Assembly (NCBI GenBank): GCA_038380435.1
Contig: JAWZYU010000007.1
Location: 29,305,001-29,369,000, forward strand
DNA: 64,000 nt
Direction: 5' to 3'
Source of the DNA: Ryuthela nishihirai
Lineage: Eukaryota > Arthropoda > Arachnida > Araneae > Heptathelidae
Positions 22,481 to 33,000 of this stretch are shown here, piece after piece. Numbering within the stretch: the stretch's first letter is position 1; every line of letters starts with the position of its first letter. The notes beneath the pieces are model-generated. The model had not been told where the DNA came from, did not search any database, and saw only the letters and a program-made list of their open reading frames with translations. A program made the translations under genes and the position numbers.

Positions 22481-22820
22481 ATGGGGGTCAGTCGGTAGCG
22501 CTACAGTCGTAATCTCTAGTTCCCAGGTTCGAGTCCCAGCTGGGTCAGCGTTGAGATTTATCTCCGCAAAACTCCCCGTCCTGCCCGCCGTCAGTAGGGG
22601 ACACCGATGGCTTGGAAAGGCCGCCATCCGTCGGATGGGACGTTCAGCCGTGGCCCGTGTGCCGGAGAGCCATACCCTGTGCACGTTAAAGAACACGCTG
22701 GATGGCCTTGACGGGAGGCTACCATCTGTCTCCCAACAGCTATTCCAGTGTCCTCGTGACCTGGCCATTTAACCCATGGTGTGCAAAAAAGTGCCGCTCA
22801 GAAGTAAAACAACCCAACTC
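22481..22820 (+). mobile_element. SINE-A with a ~35-bp internal deletion
   Basis: The head is slightly damaged (ATGGGGGTCAGTCGGTAGCG). The CCCCTCCCCCAACCTTCTCT block is missing between CAGCTATTCCAGTG and TCCTCGTGACC. It ends at AACAACCCAACTC and is followed at once by a copy in the opposite direction. Confidence 0.9.
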
Positions 22821-22823
22821 AAA

Positions 22824-23120
22824 CCTTGAGCGGCACTTTTTTCACACAATGGGCTAAATGGCCAGGTCATAAGAACCCCAGGGTCTCAGAAATGGTTGAA
22901 GGACTGGACAGAAGAAAGATGAAAGTCTCACATCAAGATTATTCAGCGTGTTCTTTAACGTGAACAGAATATAACTCTTTGGCAGATGAAAACACGACTT
23001 AATGTCCCATCCGATGGATGGGGGCATATCCAAGCTCACCAGTGTCTCCTTTCTGGCCGCTGACAGGGTGGGAGTTTAAAGGAGGTAAAAATCTCAACGC
23101 TGTTGAGGGTCGGATCTAAA
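22824..23120 (-). mobile_element. SINE-A, diverged, tail to tail with its neighbour
   Basis: It begins CCTTGAGCGGCACTTTTTTC and decays towards the head (AACGCTGTTGAGGGTCGGAT). The tail meets the tail of the copy at 22481. Confidence 0.75.
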
Positions 23121-23161
23121 AACATCAGACAGCCTTCGTTTTGAAAGCTTTCAGACAGTGG

Positions 23162-24445
23162 TACAGTCGCTCAAAATAGTATCCGAACACTATGGCTGAT
23201 TACAGAATTGAGGAAAAATATCTGGAGCGTGTACAGCAACTGTACACGCTCCAGTTACCGTTCACAGCAAACTGGAGCGTGTGCAGTTACTGCACACGCT
23301 CCAGTTTGCTGTAAACGGTAACTGCACACGCTCAATATTTCCATGAGTGAGCCCACACGATGAAGGTTTTTGTGAGCTCACACGATCCAATGTGCTGTGA
23401 ACATTAACCGCAACCGCTCCAGTTTGCTGTGAACGGTAACTGCACACGCTCAATATTTCCGTGAGTGAGCCCACACGATCCAGGTCTTTGTGAGCTCACA
23501 CGATCCAATGTGCTGTGAACATTAACCGCAACCGCTCCAGTTTGCTGTGAACCGTAACTGCACACGCTCAATATTTCCGTGAGTGAGCCCACACGATCCA
23601 GGTCGTTGTGAGCTCACACGATCCAATGTGCTGTGAACATTAACCGCAACCGCTCCAGTTTGCTGTGAACGGTAACTGCACACGCTCAATATTTCCGTGA
23701 GTGAGCCCACACGATCCAATGTGCTGTGAACATTAACCGCACACGCTCCAGTTTGCTGTGAACGGTAACTGCACACGCTCAATATTTCCGTGAGTGAGCC
23801 CACACGATCCAGGTCTTTGTGAGCTCACACGATCCAATGTGCTGTGAGCATTAACCGCAACCGCTCCAGTTTGCTGTGAACGGTAACTGCACACGCTCAA
23901 TATTTCCGTGAGTGAGCCCACACGATCCAATGTGCTGTGAACATTAACCGCACACGCTCCAGTTTGCTGTGAACGGTAACTGCACACGCTCAATATTTCC
24001 GTGAGTGAGCCCACACGATCCAGGTCTTTGTGAGCTCACACGATCCAATGTGCTGTGAGCATTAACCGCAACCGCTCCAGTTTGCTGTGAACGGTAACTG
24101 CACACGCTCAATATTTCCGTGAGTGAGCCCACACGATCCAATGTGCTGTGAACATTAACCGCACACGCTCCAGTTTGCTGTGAACGGTAACTGCACACGC
24201 TCAATATTTCCGTGAGTGAGCCCACACGATCCAGGTCTTTGTGAGCTCACACGATCCAATGTGCTGTGAGCATTAACCGCAACCGCTCCAGTTTGCTGTG
24301 AACGGTAACTGCACACGCTCCATATTCATTGCATTATGTATTCATACGCATTATATATATTAAAAAAGTATCCGAACACTATGGCTGATGAATTCTGAAT
24401 TCTGTAATCAACCATAGTGTTCGGATACTTTTTTGAGCGACTGTA
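23162..24445. mobile_element. Foldback MITE (family M) filled with a 118-bp array
   Basis: The left end is TACAGTCGCTCAAAATAGTA and the right end, inverted, finishes TTTTTTGAGCGACTGTA at 24445. TA at both borders and inverted termini of this shape point to the Tc1/mariner superfamily. Between the ends lie a GGAGCGTGTACAG hairpin, ten satellite units, the CTCCATATTCATTGC module and an internal terminus copy. No transposase is encoded, so it depends on an enzyme from elsewhere. Confidence 0.9.
23222..24320. repeat. 118-bp satellite with a 211-bp higher-order period
   Basis: Ten units start near 23303, 23421, 23539, 23657, 23750, 23868, 23961, 24079, 24172 and 24290. Spacing is 118 bp three times, then alternates 93 and 118, giving a 211-bp dimer repeated three times. 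The 93-bp form lacks one AGGTCTTTGTGAGCTCACAC segment. Each full unit contains the 12-bp palindrome TGTGAGCTCACA. Open minus-strand frames of 62-93 codons are by-products. Confidence 0.95.
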
Positions 24446-24698
24446 CCATTCAGCCGGTTCCCACGGATTCAGAAGAACCAATTGTGAAAGACGTTTTTCA
24501 TTGCCAAACACATTATTAAAAAAAAATTCCAAAACTTACGATTACTAAAAAAAGTAGGAAAAAAAAGTTTGTAAAGATGAAAAATAATTAACAATGTAAA
24601 CAAAAGTTATTAATGATAAAGCAAATACAGATATAGAAGGAAAATCTTTGGCTGCTTCGTTTTTGTACTGGCTTTTGGTTGTTTTGGCACAACCGGTT

Positions 24699-25084
24699 GG
24701 GGGCGGGGGTGGCTCAGTCGGTATCGCGCCAGGCTCGTAATCTGTAGTTCCCAAGGTTCGAGTCCCAGCTGGGTCAGCGTTGAGATTGATCTCCGCAAAA
24801 ATTCCCCGCCCTGCCCACGGTCAGTAGGGGACACCGATGGGCTTGGAAAGGCCGCCGTCCGTCGAATGGGACGTTAAGCCGTGGCCCCGTGTGTGGGAGA
24901 CCCATACCCTGTGCACGTTAAAGAACACTCTGGATGGCCTTGACGGGAGGCTACCATCTGTCTCCCAACAGCTGTTCCAGTGGGTCCCCTCCCCCAACCT
25001 TCTCTGAGCCTTCGGGGTCCATGTGACCTGGCCATTTAGCCTATGGTGTGCAAAAAAGTGCCGCTCAGAGGTAAAACAACCCAA
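24699..25084 (+). mobile_element. SINE-A, full length, perfect target duplication
   Basis: Exact 11-bp repeats CACAACCGGTT lie at 24688-24698 and 25085-25095. Both pol III boxes are present. Confidence 0.95.
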
Positions 25085-25095
25085 CACAACCGGTT

Positions 25096-25690
25096 AAAGA
25101 GGATATTAAAGATGACTTCGCCTAGCATGTAATGAGTCTGATGATGCATTCATCTCCATACTCGAGAGAACAAGTGCACGCCATCTTCCGCTTCTTCTGA
25201 GATCAGATGCCACGCACGACTTTTCATCAATTGTCATCATGGCTGATCATGAGGATAGAGAAAATGCTGATATGTGCGAACCTGCATGCACTGTGAACGG
25301 GAGTAGATAAGCTTCGCTTTTTCCTGTTTTAACTGATCCCTGTGCACGTGATCGACCAGGCGACACCGTTGATCTTTTCAGCGAACACGTGGACCAGATG
25401 GAAACGGAAAACCTTCGTCATTTGCTTTCTGATCTTTGCCTTTGGGGAGGACAGTACATCTGCACGTCGCTGCCAAGAGGAAGTCATAAGCAATGACTGG
25501 GATCAGTGATTTAGAAACTTTTTAAGGTCGCGACCTCTTTTGAAACTTGAACTTCGTCCTCACGTGATGGGGATGAAATAAGTGAAATTCACCGGCGGAT
25601 CACACCAGTTCTGTCACCATGCGCATCGGCAGAGGGGGAGGGGAAGTTGCCTCCCCAACTACGGAAAAATCGGACAGAAACATTCATTTA
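25096..25690. other. Unique-looking sequence, no gene seen
   Basis: Mixed-composition sequence with several CACGTG/GTGCAC words but no open frame above about 50 codons and no match to the repeats of this window. Confidence 0.4.
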
Positions 25691-25950
25691 TACTGAATAA
25701 CGTAAAAATAACTTAAAATAATCAATATTACATTTTGTTAAATGTAATCTTGATTTTTTTTACGTTTCTCTTGTTTTTGAAGCATGTTATTCGTATTTAT
25801 TAATTAATACGAAAAACCCTTTTTAGAATCAAACTCCAATACTAAGTTTCCCTTTATTTTTTCCTTTTGTCTTCGGACATCTCTAATTGTATTTTGCTAT
25901 GATGAATGCGTGATTACTATAATCGCAACTGCGCACATAAACAAACGAAA
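25690..25950 (+). repeat. Dispersed AT-rich repeat D, copy 2
   Basis: It shares TTGTCTTCGGACATCTC, TTGTATTTTGCTATGATGAA and the TTATTAATTAATA block with the copies at 17010 and 62000. A SINE-A begins 67 bp downstream. Confidence 0.6.
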
Positions 25951-26016
25951 ATTATCATGAACCAGAAAATATTCAGTTGTTATCTTTTAGACGAGGAAAT
26001 AAAACGCCTCTGGAGA

Positions 26017-26407
26017 GGGCGGGGGTGGCTCAGTCGGTAGCGCGCCAGGCTCGTAATCTGTAGTTCCCAGGTTCGAGTCCCAGCTGGGTCAGCGTTGAGA
26101 TTTATCTCCGCAAAAATTCCCCGCCCTGCCCACGGTCAGTAGGGGACACCGATGGGCTTGGAAAGACCGCAGTCCGTCGGATGGGACGTTAAGCCGTGGC
26201 CCCGTGTGTTGGAGAGCCATACCCTGTGCACGTTAAAGAACACGCTGGATGGCCTTGACGGGAGGCTACCACCTGTCTCCCAACAGCTGTTCCAGTGGGT
26301 CCCCTCCCCCAACCTTCTCTAAGCCTTCGGGGTTCTTGTGACCTGGCCATTTAGCCCATGGTGTGCAAAAAAAGTGCCGCTCAGAGGTAAAACAACCCAA
26401 CCCAAAT
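26017..26407 (+). mobile_element. SINE-A, full length, perfect target duplication
   Basis: Exact 10-bp repeats CCTCTGGAGA lie at 26007-26016 and 26408-26417. Confidence 0.95.
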
Positions 26408-26439
26408 CCTCTGGAGAAACACATACATTGCAGAATCCT

Positions 26440-26850
26440 CAAGCGCCCATAGGCTATGCAGGTTCAACCAGACTGTGCAATTTAATTCTCCAAACATGTC
26501 TCTCCTGAGCTACAGCATTTTGGCCAGAGAAGACAATTTTAACAAAGTCCTGTTTGTCATTGTCTGCCACAGCATCCTGGGTCTCCCACTTTTCCTGGGG
26601 CCTTTAAGCACACTGTTCATACCCTATTCACTAATCTATAGTTGCATACGGGCAACATGGTGAAACCAACGCAATATATCTCTGCATAATATGCTGCTCA
26701 GAGGAGGTTGCTGACTCCTTTGTCTAACCTCATAAATTCTTACAAGGTCAAACCACCTAATGCCTAAGATATTAGAAAGCATGTAGAATCAAAAGCATCA
26801 AGTTTCCTGTTATCTTGCTTACAAAAGGTCCATGTTTTAACTTACCAAAA
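26440..26850 (-). pseudogene. Dead non-LTR reverse-transcriptase C-terminus
   Basis: Conceptual translation of the minus strand gives, over shifted frames, blocks typical of the region after the polymerase domain in LINE proteins: a KESATSSEQHIMQRYI block, LRWFHHVARM, and GPRKSGRPRMLWQ. The LRWxxHVARM and GRPR-W pattern is a well-known conserved tail of many arthropod and vertebrate LINEs. Several stop codons and frame changes interrupt it. Upstream domains are absent, so it is a 5'-truncated remnant or isolated fragment. It is unrelated in sequence to the LINE at 41625. I did the translation by eye, so the exact borders are approximate. Confidence 0.65.
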
Positions 26851-26940
26851 TAAAATTTAGAAAAGACCAAACTATTACAACCTAATTTCAGACTTTAAGC
26901 TTTCAGCTTTTAATCTTAGTCCCAAGCCCCGCTTGCTTGG

Positions 26941-27331
26941 GGGCGGGGGTGGCTCAGTCGGTAGCGCGCCAGGCTCGTAATCTGTAGTTCCCAGGTTCGA
27001 GTCCCAGCAGGGTCAGCGTTGAGATTTATCTCCACAAAATTCCCCGCCCTGCCCACGGTCAGTAGGGGACACCGATGGGCTTGGAAAGGCCACCGTCCGT
27101 CGGATGGGACGTTACGCCGTGGCCCCGTGTGCGGGAGAGCCATACCCTGTGCACGTTAAAGAACACGCTGGATGGCCTTGACGGGAGGCTACCATCTGTC
27201 TCCCAACAGCTGTTCCAGTGGGTCTCCTCCCCCAACCTTCTCTGAGCCTTCGGGGTCCATGTGACCTGGCCATTTAGCCAATGGTGTGCTAAAAAGTGCC
27301 GCTCAGAGGTAAAACAATCCAACCCAAACTA
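26941..27331 (+). mobile_element. SINE-A, full length, perfect target duplication
   Basis: Exact 13-bp repeats CCCGCTTGCTTGG lie at 26928-26940 and 27332-27344. Confidence 0.95.
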
Positions 27332-27461
27332 CCCGCTTGCTTGGTACATAGCAAATCTATCAATGCCCGTTTTGCAGTTTCCTTTTTACAGTAATCACCA
27401 GATATATAATAACATTATCACTAGCAAGGCAAAAACCATTATTTGTTCTTGATTTGTTTCA

Positions 27462-27776
27462 ATTGTTTGTTTTACCTTAGAGCGGCACTGTTTTGCACAC
27501 AACGGGCTAAATGGCCTGGTCACAAAGACCCTAAGGGCTCAGATAAAGTTGCAGAAAAGAACCCACTGAACAGATGTTAGGAGACAGATAGAAGCTTCTA
27601 TTCGAGTCCATCCAACGTGTTTTTTAACGTGCAATAGAGTATGCCTCTCCTGCACACGGGGACAAAGATTTACGTCTCAACCGACGGAGAGTGGAGTTCC
27701 CAGGTCCATCGTTGTCCCCTTTCAGACCGAGGACAAGGGTATGGGGGGGGGAGATTCTCAACGTTGGTGAAGGTGG
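27462..27776 (-). mobile_element. SINE-A, old copy in direct tandem with the next
   Basis: A diverged copy from TTGTTTGTTTTACCTTAGAG to the AGATTCTCAACGTTGG block, without a clear head. The next SINE-A begins immediately after, in the same direction, so the younger element landed at the edge of the older one. Confidence 0.75.
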
Positions 27777-28160
27777 GTGGGTTGTTTTACCTCTGAGCGG
27801 CACTTTCTTGCACACCATGGGCTAAATGGCCAGGTCACATGGACCCCGAAGGCTCAGAGAAGGTTGGGGGAGGGGACCCACTGGAACAGCTGTTGGGAGA
27901 CAGATGGTAGCCTTCCGTCAAGGCCATCCAGCGTGTTCTTTAACGTGCACAGAGTATGGCTCTCCCGCACGCGGGGCCACGGCTTAACGTCCCATCCGAC
28001 GGACGGCGGCCTTTCCAAGCCCATCGGTGGCCCCTACTGACTGTGGGCAGGGCGGGGAATTTTGCGGAGATAAATCTCAACTCTGACCCAGCTGGGACTC
28101 GAACCTGGGAACTACAGATTACGAGCCTGGCGCGCTACCGACTGAACCATCCCCCGCCCT
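27777..28160 (-). mobile_element. SINE-A, full length
   Basis: A well-conserved copy from GTGGGTTGTTTTACC to ACCATCCCCCGCCCT. No perfect target duplication is seen, perhaps because the left flank is itself SINE-A. 28160-28640 has no feature I recognise. Confidence 0.92.
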
Positions 28161-28656
28161 ATTTAACCTCCTGGAACCAGATGATTATCCTCTTTATTTT
28201 TTTGGGGTCATCACCTCTGTTTTCCGCAGCTGAAAAGACAACTATAAAAGGAGAAAAGGAAAACCGAAACGGAAATTTTTTTTCAAACTTTATTAATCGT
28301 TTAGGGAAGTAAGTAAGCATGACGGAGCCGCATCAGATGCGACAAGGAGCGGGACCTGACGATAGAATGGTTTACACTTCCTCTTTCCTGAAAGCAGATT
28401 CCTCCTGTGTGGTTGGGCAGTTCCTAAAAACTGGATAGATGTGTTGGAGGAAAAAAAAAAAGATCAGATCGCTACGAATGATTTCTTATTTTGAATTGGG
28501 TTTAAATTCAAGTTCATTTCCTCGTTAACTTCGGTGATTTCTGTCTTTTTTCTCTGCCCCATTTATAAAAGAGATTACCAACCGAAATTCTGCCCGCCAT
28601 TACAAGAGGTTAAGGGGAAAAGTTCAAGAGCCTTTTGACGGAACATTTGACATCAG

Positions 28657-28833
28657 GGTTGGGTTGGATTGTTTTACCTCTGAGCGGCACTTTTTTGCAT
28701 ACCATGGGCTAAATGGCCAGGTCACAAGCACCCCGAAGGCTCAGAGAAGGTTGAGGGAGGGAACCCGTTGGAATAGCTGTTGGGAGACAGATGGTAGCCT
28801 CCCGTCAAGGCCATCCAGTGTGTTCTTTAACGT
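28657..28833 (-). mobile_element. SINE-A tail half joined to SINE-B
   Basis: The copy follows consensus from the GGTTGGGTTGGATTGTTTTA tail to GTTCTTTAACG and then breaks into a second TTGGGTTGG followed by SINE-B sequence. The break is at the same point (TTTAACGTG) where the copy at 2729 decays. Confidence 0.88.
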
Positions 28834-28837
28834 TGGG

Positions 28838-28998
28838 TTGGCTACTGATCTACGGGACCTGGGTTCGAGCCCCGGATAAGGCATGGATGTATGTGTCGTT
28901 TTTCTGCTGAGGTCCTGCCATCCTCTCAGATCTTCTATTGTGGCATATTAAACTGTCAGACCTCTGTGGCAAGCAGCTGCTTGAGGGGGTATTTATTT
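28838..28998 (+). mobile_element. SINE-B, partial head, in a chimeric junction
   Basis: It begins in the middle of the tRNA-like head at GGCTACTGATCTACGGGACC, keeps the B box GGTTCGAGCCCC and runs to CTTGAGGGGGTATTTATTTT. About 13 bp (ACAGGCTCCTGTC) are missing between AACTG and AGACCTCTG. 29000-29590 has no gene that I can support. Confidence 0.88.
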
Positions 28999-29590
28999 TT
29001 TTTATTTATTACAATCTACTCTAAGAGACGCTGTATCGCCAGTAGCAGTTGCGCTCCCAGTTTTCGTAGCGAGTTATTTATACTCTTTTCTTTAGCTACC
29101 GACATAAAGTCTGTCGAAATTCGTTGAGCCAAAACTAAAAATTCGAACTGAATTAAGGTTTCAAAATCGAGTTTTTTATTAGGCAGGATGTATTGCCAAT
29201 GCTTAACAACTGGCTTGCTCTAATGAAAAAAATCTGAATGATATAAAATAAAGAAATTTAAAAATATTGCACTTCTATTGTTTTAAATATATTTTATTGA
29301 AAATACATAGGAAACGTAATAAGGTCACAGTGCAATATTTTAATACAAATTCTCTGTGGCTTGTTGATAAACAGATATATCTTCCACGGCTCTCTGGGGA
29401 ACTTCACTGGGTTCTGGAAACTGGACCGAGCTAAGGTCACCTTGATATACGAGACCGGGACAGCCTTTGAACAAAAGGAGGGTAGAGAGAAGGGTAATTA
29501 AATATGCATAAAAATTAAAGCGATTTGATTTGCCTAAACATTAATTAAAAGTTATTTATTTAGTTGTTCTGTTATTGCATCGTGTGGACT

Positions 29591-29628
29591 TGGTGTAACA
29601 AGATGGCCTTGGCCACCTTGTTACACCA
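29591..29628. repeat. 18-bp-arm hairpin upstream of the 40-bp satellite
   Basis: TGGTGTAACAAGATGGCC (29591-29608) is followed after TT by its inverted copy (29611-29628) with one mismatch. Confidence 0.85.
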
Positions 29629-29636
29629 ATTCTAGA

Positions 29637-29686
29637 CATTCTTGGAGAGATCGACGGGTGAGAACCTGTGGATCTCTCCAAGAATG
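29637..29686. repeat. 16-bp perfect inverted repeat at the array start
   Basis: CATTCTTGGAGAGATC (29637-29652) and its exact reverse complement (29671-29686) surround an 18-base loop. The right arm is the beginning of the first satellite unit (CTCCAAGAATG), so the array starts inside a hairpin arm. Confidence 0.9.
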
Positions 29687-32170
29687 CTTAATCTGGAATC
29701 TCTTCAATGCTTAATCTCCAAGAATGCTTAATCTGGAATCTCTTCAATGCTTAATCTCCAAGAATGCTTAATCTGGAATCTCTTCAATGCTTAATCTCCA
29801 AGAATGCTTAATCTGGAATCTCTTCAATGCTTAATCTCCAAGAATGCTTAATCTGGAATCTCTTCAATGCTTAATCTCCAAGAATGCTTAATCTGGAATC
29901 TCTTCAATGCTTAATCTCCAAGAATGCTTAATCTGGAATCTCTTCAAAGCTTAATTCCAAGAATGCTTAATCTGGAATCTCTTCAATGCTTAATCTCCAA
30001 GAATGCTTAATCTGGAATCTTTTCAATGCTTAATCTCCAAGAATGCTTAATCTGGAATCTCTTCAATGCTTAATCTGGAATCTCTTCAATGCTTAATCTC
30101 CAAGAATGGTTAATCTGGAATCTCTTCAATGCTTAATCTCCAAGAATGCTTAATCTGGAATCTCTTCAATGCTTAATTCCAAGAATGCTTAATCTGGAAT
30201 CTCTTCAATGCTTAATCTCCAAGAATGCTTAATCTGGAATCTCTTCAATGCTTAATCTCCAAGAATGCTTAATCTGGAATCTTTTCAATGCTTAATCTCC
30301 AAGAATGCTTAATCTGGAATCTCTTCAATGCTTAATCTCCAAGAATGCTTAATCTGGAATTTCTTCAATGCTTAATTCCAAGAATGCTTAATCTGGAATC
30401 TCTTCAATGCTTAATCTCCAAGAATGCTTAATCTGGAATCTCTTCAATGCTTAATCTCCAAGAATGCTTAATCTGGAATCTCTTCAATGCTTAATCTCCA
30501 AGAATGCTTAATCTGGAATCTTTTCAATGCTTAATCTCCAAGAATGCTTAATCTGGAATCTCTTCAATGCTTAATCTGGAATCTCTTCAATGCTTAATCT
30601 CCAAGAATGGTTAATCTGGAATCTCTTCAATGCTTAATCTCCAAGAATGCTTAATCTGGAATCTCTTCAATGCTTAATCTCCAAGAATGGTTAATCTGGA
30701 ATCTCTTCAATGCTTAATCTCCAAGAATGGTTAATCTGGAATCTCTTCAATGCTTAATCTCCAAGAATGCTTAATCTGGAATCTCTTCAATGCTTAATCT
30801 CCAAGAATGCTTAATCTGGAATCTTTTCAATGCTTAATCTCCAAGAATGCTTAATCTGGAATCTCTTCAATGCTTAATCTGGAATCTCTTCAATGCTTAA
30901 TCTCCAAGAATGGTTAATCTGGAATCTCTTCAATGCTTAATCTCCAAGAATGCTTAATCTGGAATCTCTTCAATGCTTAATCTCCAAGAATGCTTAATCT
31001 GGAATCTCTTCAATGCTTAATCTCCAAGAATGCTTAATCTGGAATCTTTTCAATGCTTAATCTCCAAGAATGCTTAATCTGGAATCTCTTCAATGCTTAA
31101 TCTGGAATCTCTTCAATGCTTAATCTCCAAGAATGGTTAATCTGGAATCTCTTCAATGCTTAATCTCCAAGAATGCTTAATCTGGAATCTCTTCAATGCT
31201 TAATCTCCAAGAATGCTTAATCTGGAATCTCTTCAATGCTTAATCTCCAAGAATGGTTAATCTGGAATCTCTTCAATGCTTAATCTCCAAGAATGCTTAA
31301 TCTGGAATCTCTTCAATGCTTAATCTCCAAGAATGGTTAATCTGGAATCTCTTCAATGCTTAATCTCCAAGAATGCTTAATCTGGAATCTCTTCAATGCT
31401 TAATCTCCAAGAATGCTTAATCTGGAATCTCTTCAATGCTTAATCTCCAAGAATGCTTAATCTGGAATCTCTTCAATGCTTAATCTCCAAGAATGCTTAA
31501 TCTGGAATCTCTTCAATGCTTAATCTCCAAGAATGGTTAATCTGGAATCTCTTCAATGCTTAATCTCCAAGAATGGTTAATCTGGAATCTCTTCAATGCT
31601 TAATCTCCAAGAATGCTTAATCTGGAATCTCTTCAATGCTTAATCTCCAAGAATGCTTAATCTGGAATCTCTTCAATGCTTAATCTCCAAGAATGCTTAA
31701 TCTGGAATCTCTTCAATGCTTAATCTCCAAGAATGCTTAATCTGGAATCTCTTCAATGCTTAATCTCCAAGAATGCTTAATCTGGAATCTCTTCAATGCT
31801 TAATCTCCAAGAATGGTTAATCTGGAATCTCTTCAATGCTTAATCTCCAAGAATGCTTAATCTGGAATCTCTTCAATGCTTAATCTCCAAGAATGGTTAA
31901 TCTGGAATCTCTTCAATGCTTAATCTCCAAGAATGCTTAATCTGGAATCTCTTCAATGCTTAATCTCCAAGAATGCTTAATCTGGAATCTCTTCAATGCT
32001 TAATCTCCAAGAATGCTTAATCTGGAATCTCTTCAATGCTTAATCTCCAAGAATGCTTAATCTGGAATCTCTTCAATGCTTAATCTCCAAGAATGCTTAA
32101 TCTGGAATCTCTTCAATGCTTAATCTCCAAGAATGCTTAATCTGGAATCTCTTCAATGCTTAATCTCCAA
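29674..32170. repeat. 40-bp satellite array, ~62 units
   Basis: The unit is TCCAAGAATGCTTAATCTGG followed by AATCTCTTCAATGCTTAATC. Units are near identical. Variants include a GAATGGTTAATC type, a TCTTTTC type, a 39-bp ATTCC form and units with an extra half (GGAATCTCTTCAATGCTTAAT repeated). These variants recur in blocks, for example around 30050, 30560, 30860 and 31100, which shows multi-unit duplication. No open frame of length arises. Confidence 0.97.
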
Positions 32171-32664
32171 GAATGCTTTATTTAGAATCTTAATCCCAAC
32201 ACTTCACTGATACTCGCCGTCAAAAAACAATGTACTTCTGTGGGAAACCGAATGTTTTTTTATGATAGAAATCATGGGAGGATATCATTTTGGAAATGAG
32301 ATCATCCTCTTTCCCAAAAACCGAGTATCCTCTATGAAAGTACAATTCCATGCTTTACTAGATTCTTTATTAAAGTGCAAAAGGGAAAAAAAGCGGAAAT
32401 GATTTGATTTAGAAAGATGATCAGTATCCAATCTTGCGTAAGAACCAATAATACCTTCCAAAAGAAATTTAGAATTTTTTTGGAAAATATTAATATAGGA
32501 AAAATGATTACATTTTTGTATTCGTCAGATTTTCATACAGGTTCAGATATTGAATAAAATCTAAAGGACGCTCAAAGTGTCTGGATTTAACCGGAAAGAA
32601 CCAAAATGCAGTTTCGGGAAGAAAAATTATTTCTTCACTTTTCTGATCTTTTACCCGCTCCCTC
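32171..32664. other. AT-rich DNA, no gene seen
   Basis: No repeat, RNA or coding signal is visible between the two tandem-repeat blocks. Confidence 0.5.
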
Positions 32665-33000
32665 TAATTAACTCTAAAAATTCTAATGAACTCTTAATAT
32701 TCTAATGAACTATACAAATTCTAACGAATTCCTAATATTCTAATGACCTATTACAAATCTAACGAATTTTTAATATCCTAATGAACTACACAAATTCTAA
32801 ACGGACTCTTAATATTCTAACAAACTACATAAATTCTAATGAACTATACAAATTTTAACGAATTCTTAATATTATAATGAACTATGCAAATTTTAATGAA
32901 CTCTTAATATTCTAATAAACTATACAAAATCTAATGAACTGTACAAAATCTAACGAATTCTTAATATTCTAATGAACTATACAAATTTTAATGAAATCTA
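32665..33000. repeat. Decayed tandem repeat, AT-rich
   Basis: Alternating words TCTAATGAACTATACAAAT and TCTAACGAATTCTTAATAT recur about every 35-40 bp, eight or nine times, with many substitutions. Confidence 0.8.

Noticed and set aside
23522..24225. Repeated 93-residue frames (GSLTEILSVCSYRSQQTG type)
   Set aside because: They come from the 118/93-bp satellite units inside the foldback MITE.
29674..32170. CRISPR array
   Set aside because: The units are contiguous near-identical 40-mers without variable spacers, and the context is eukaryotic.
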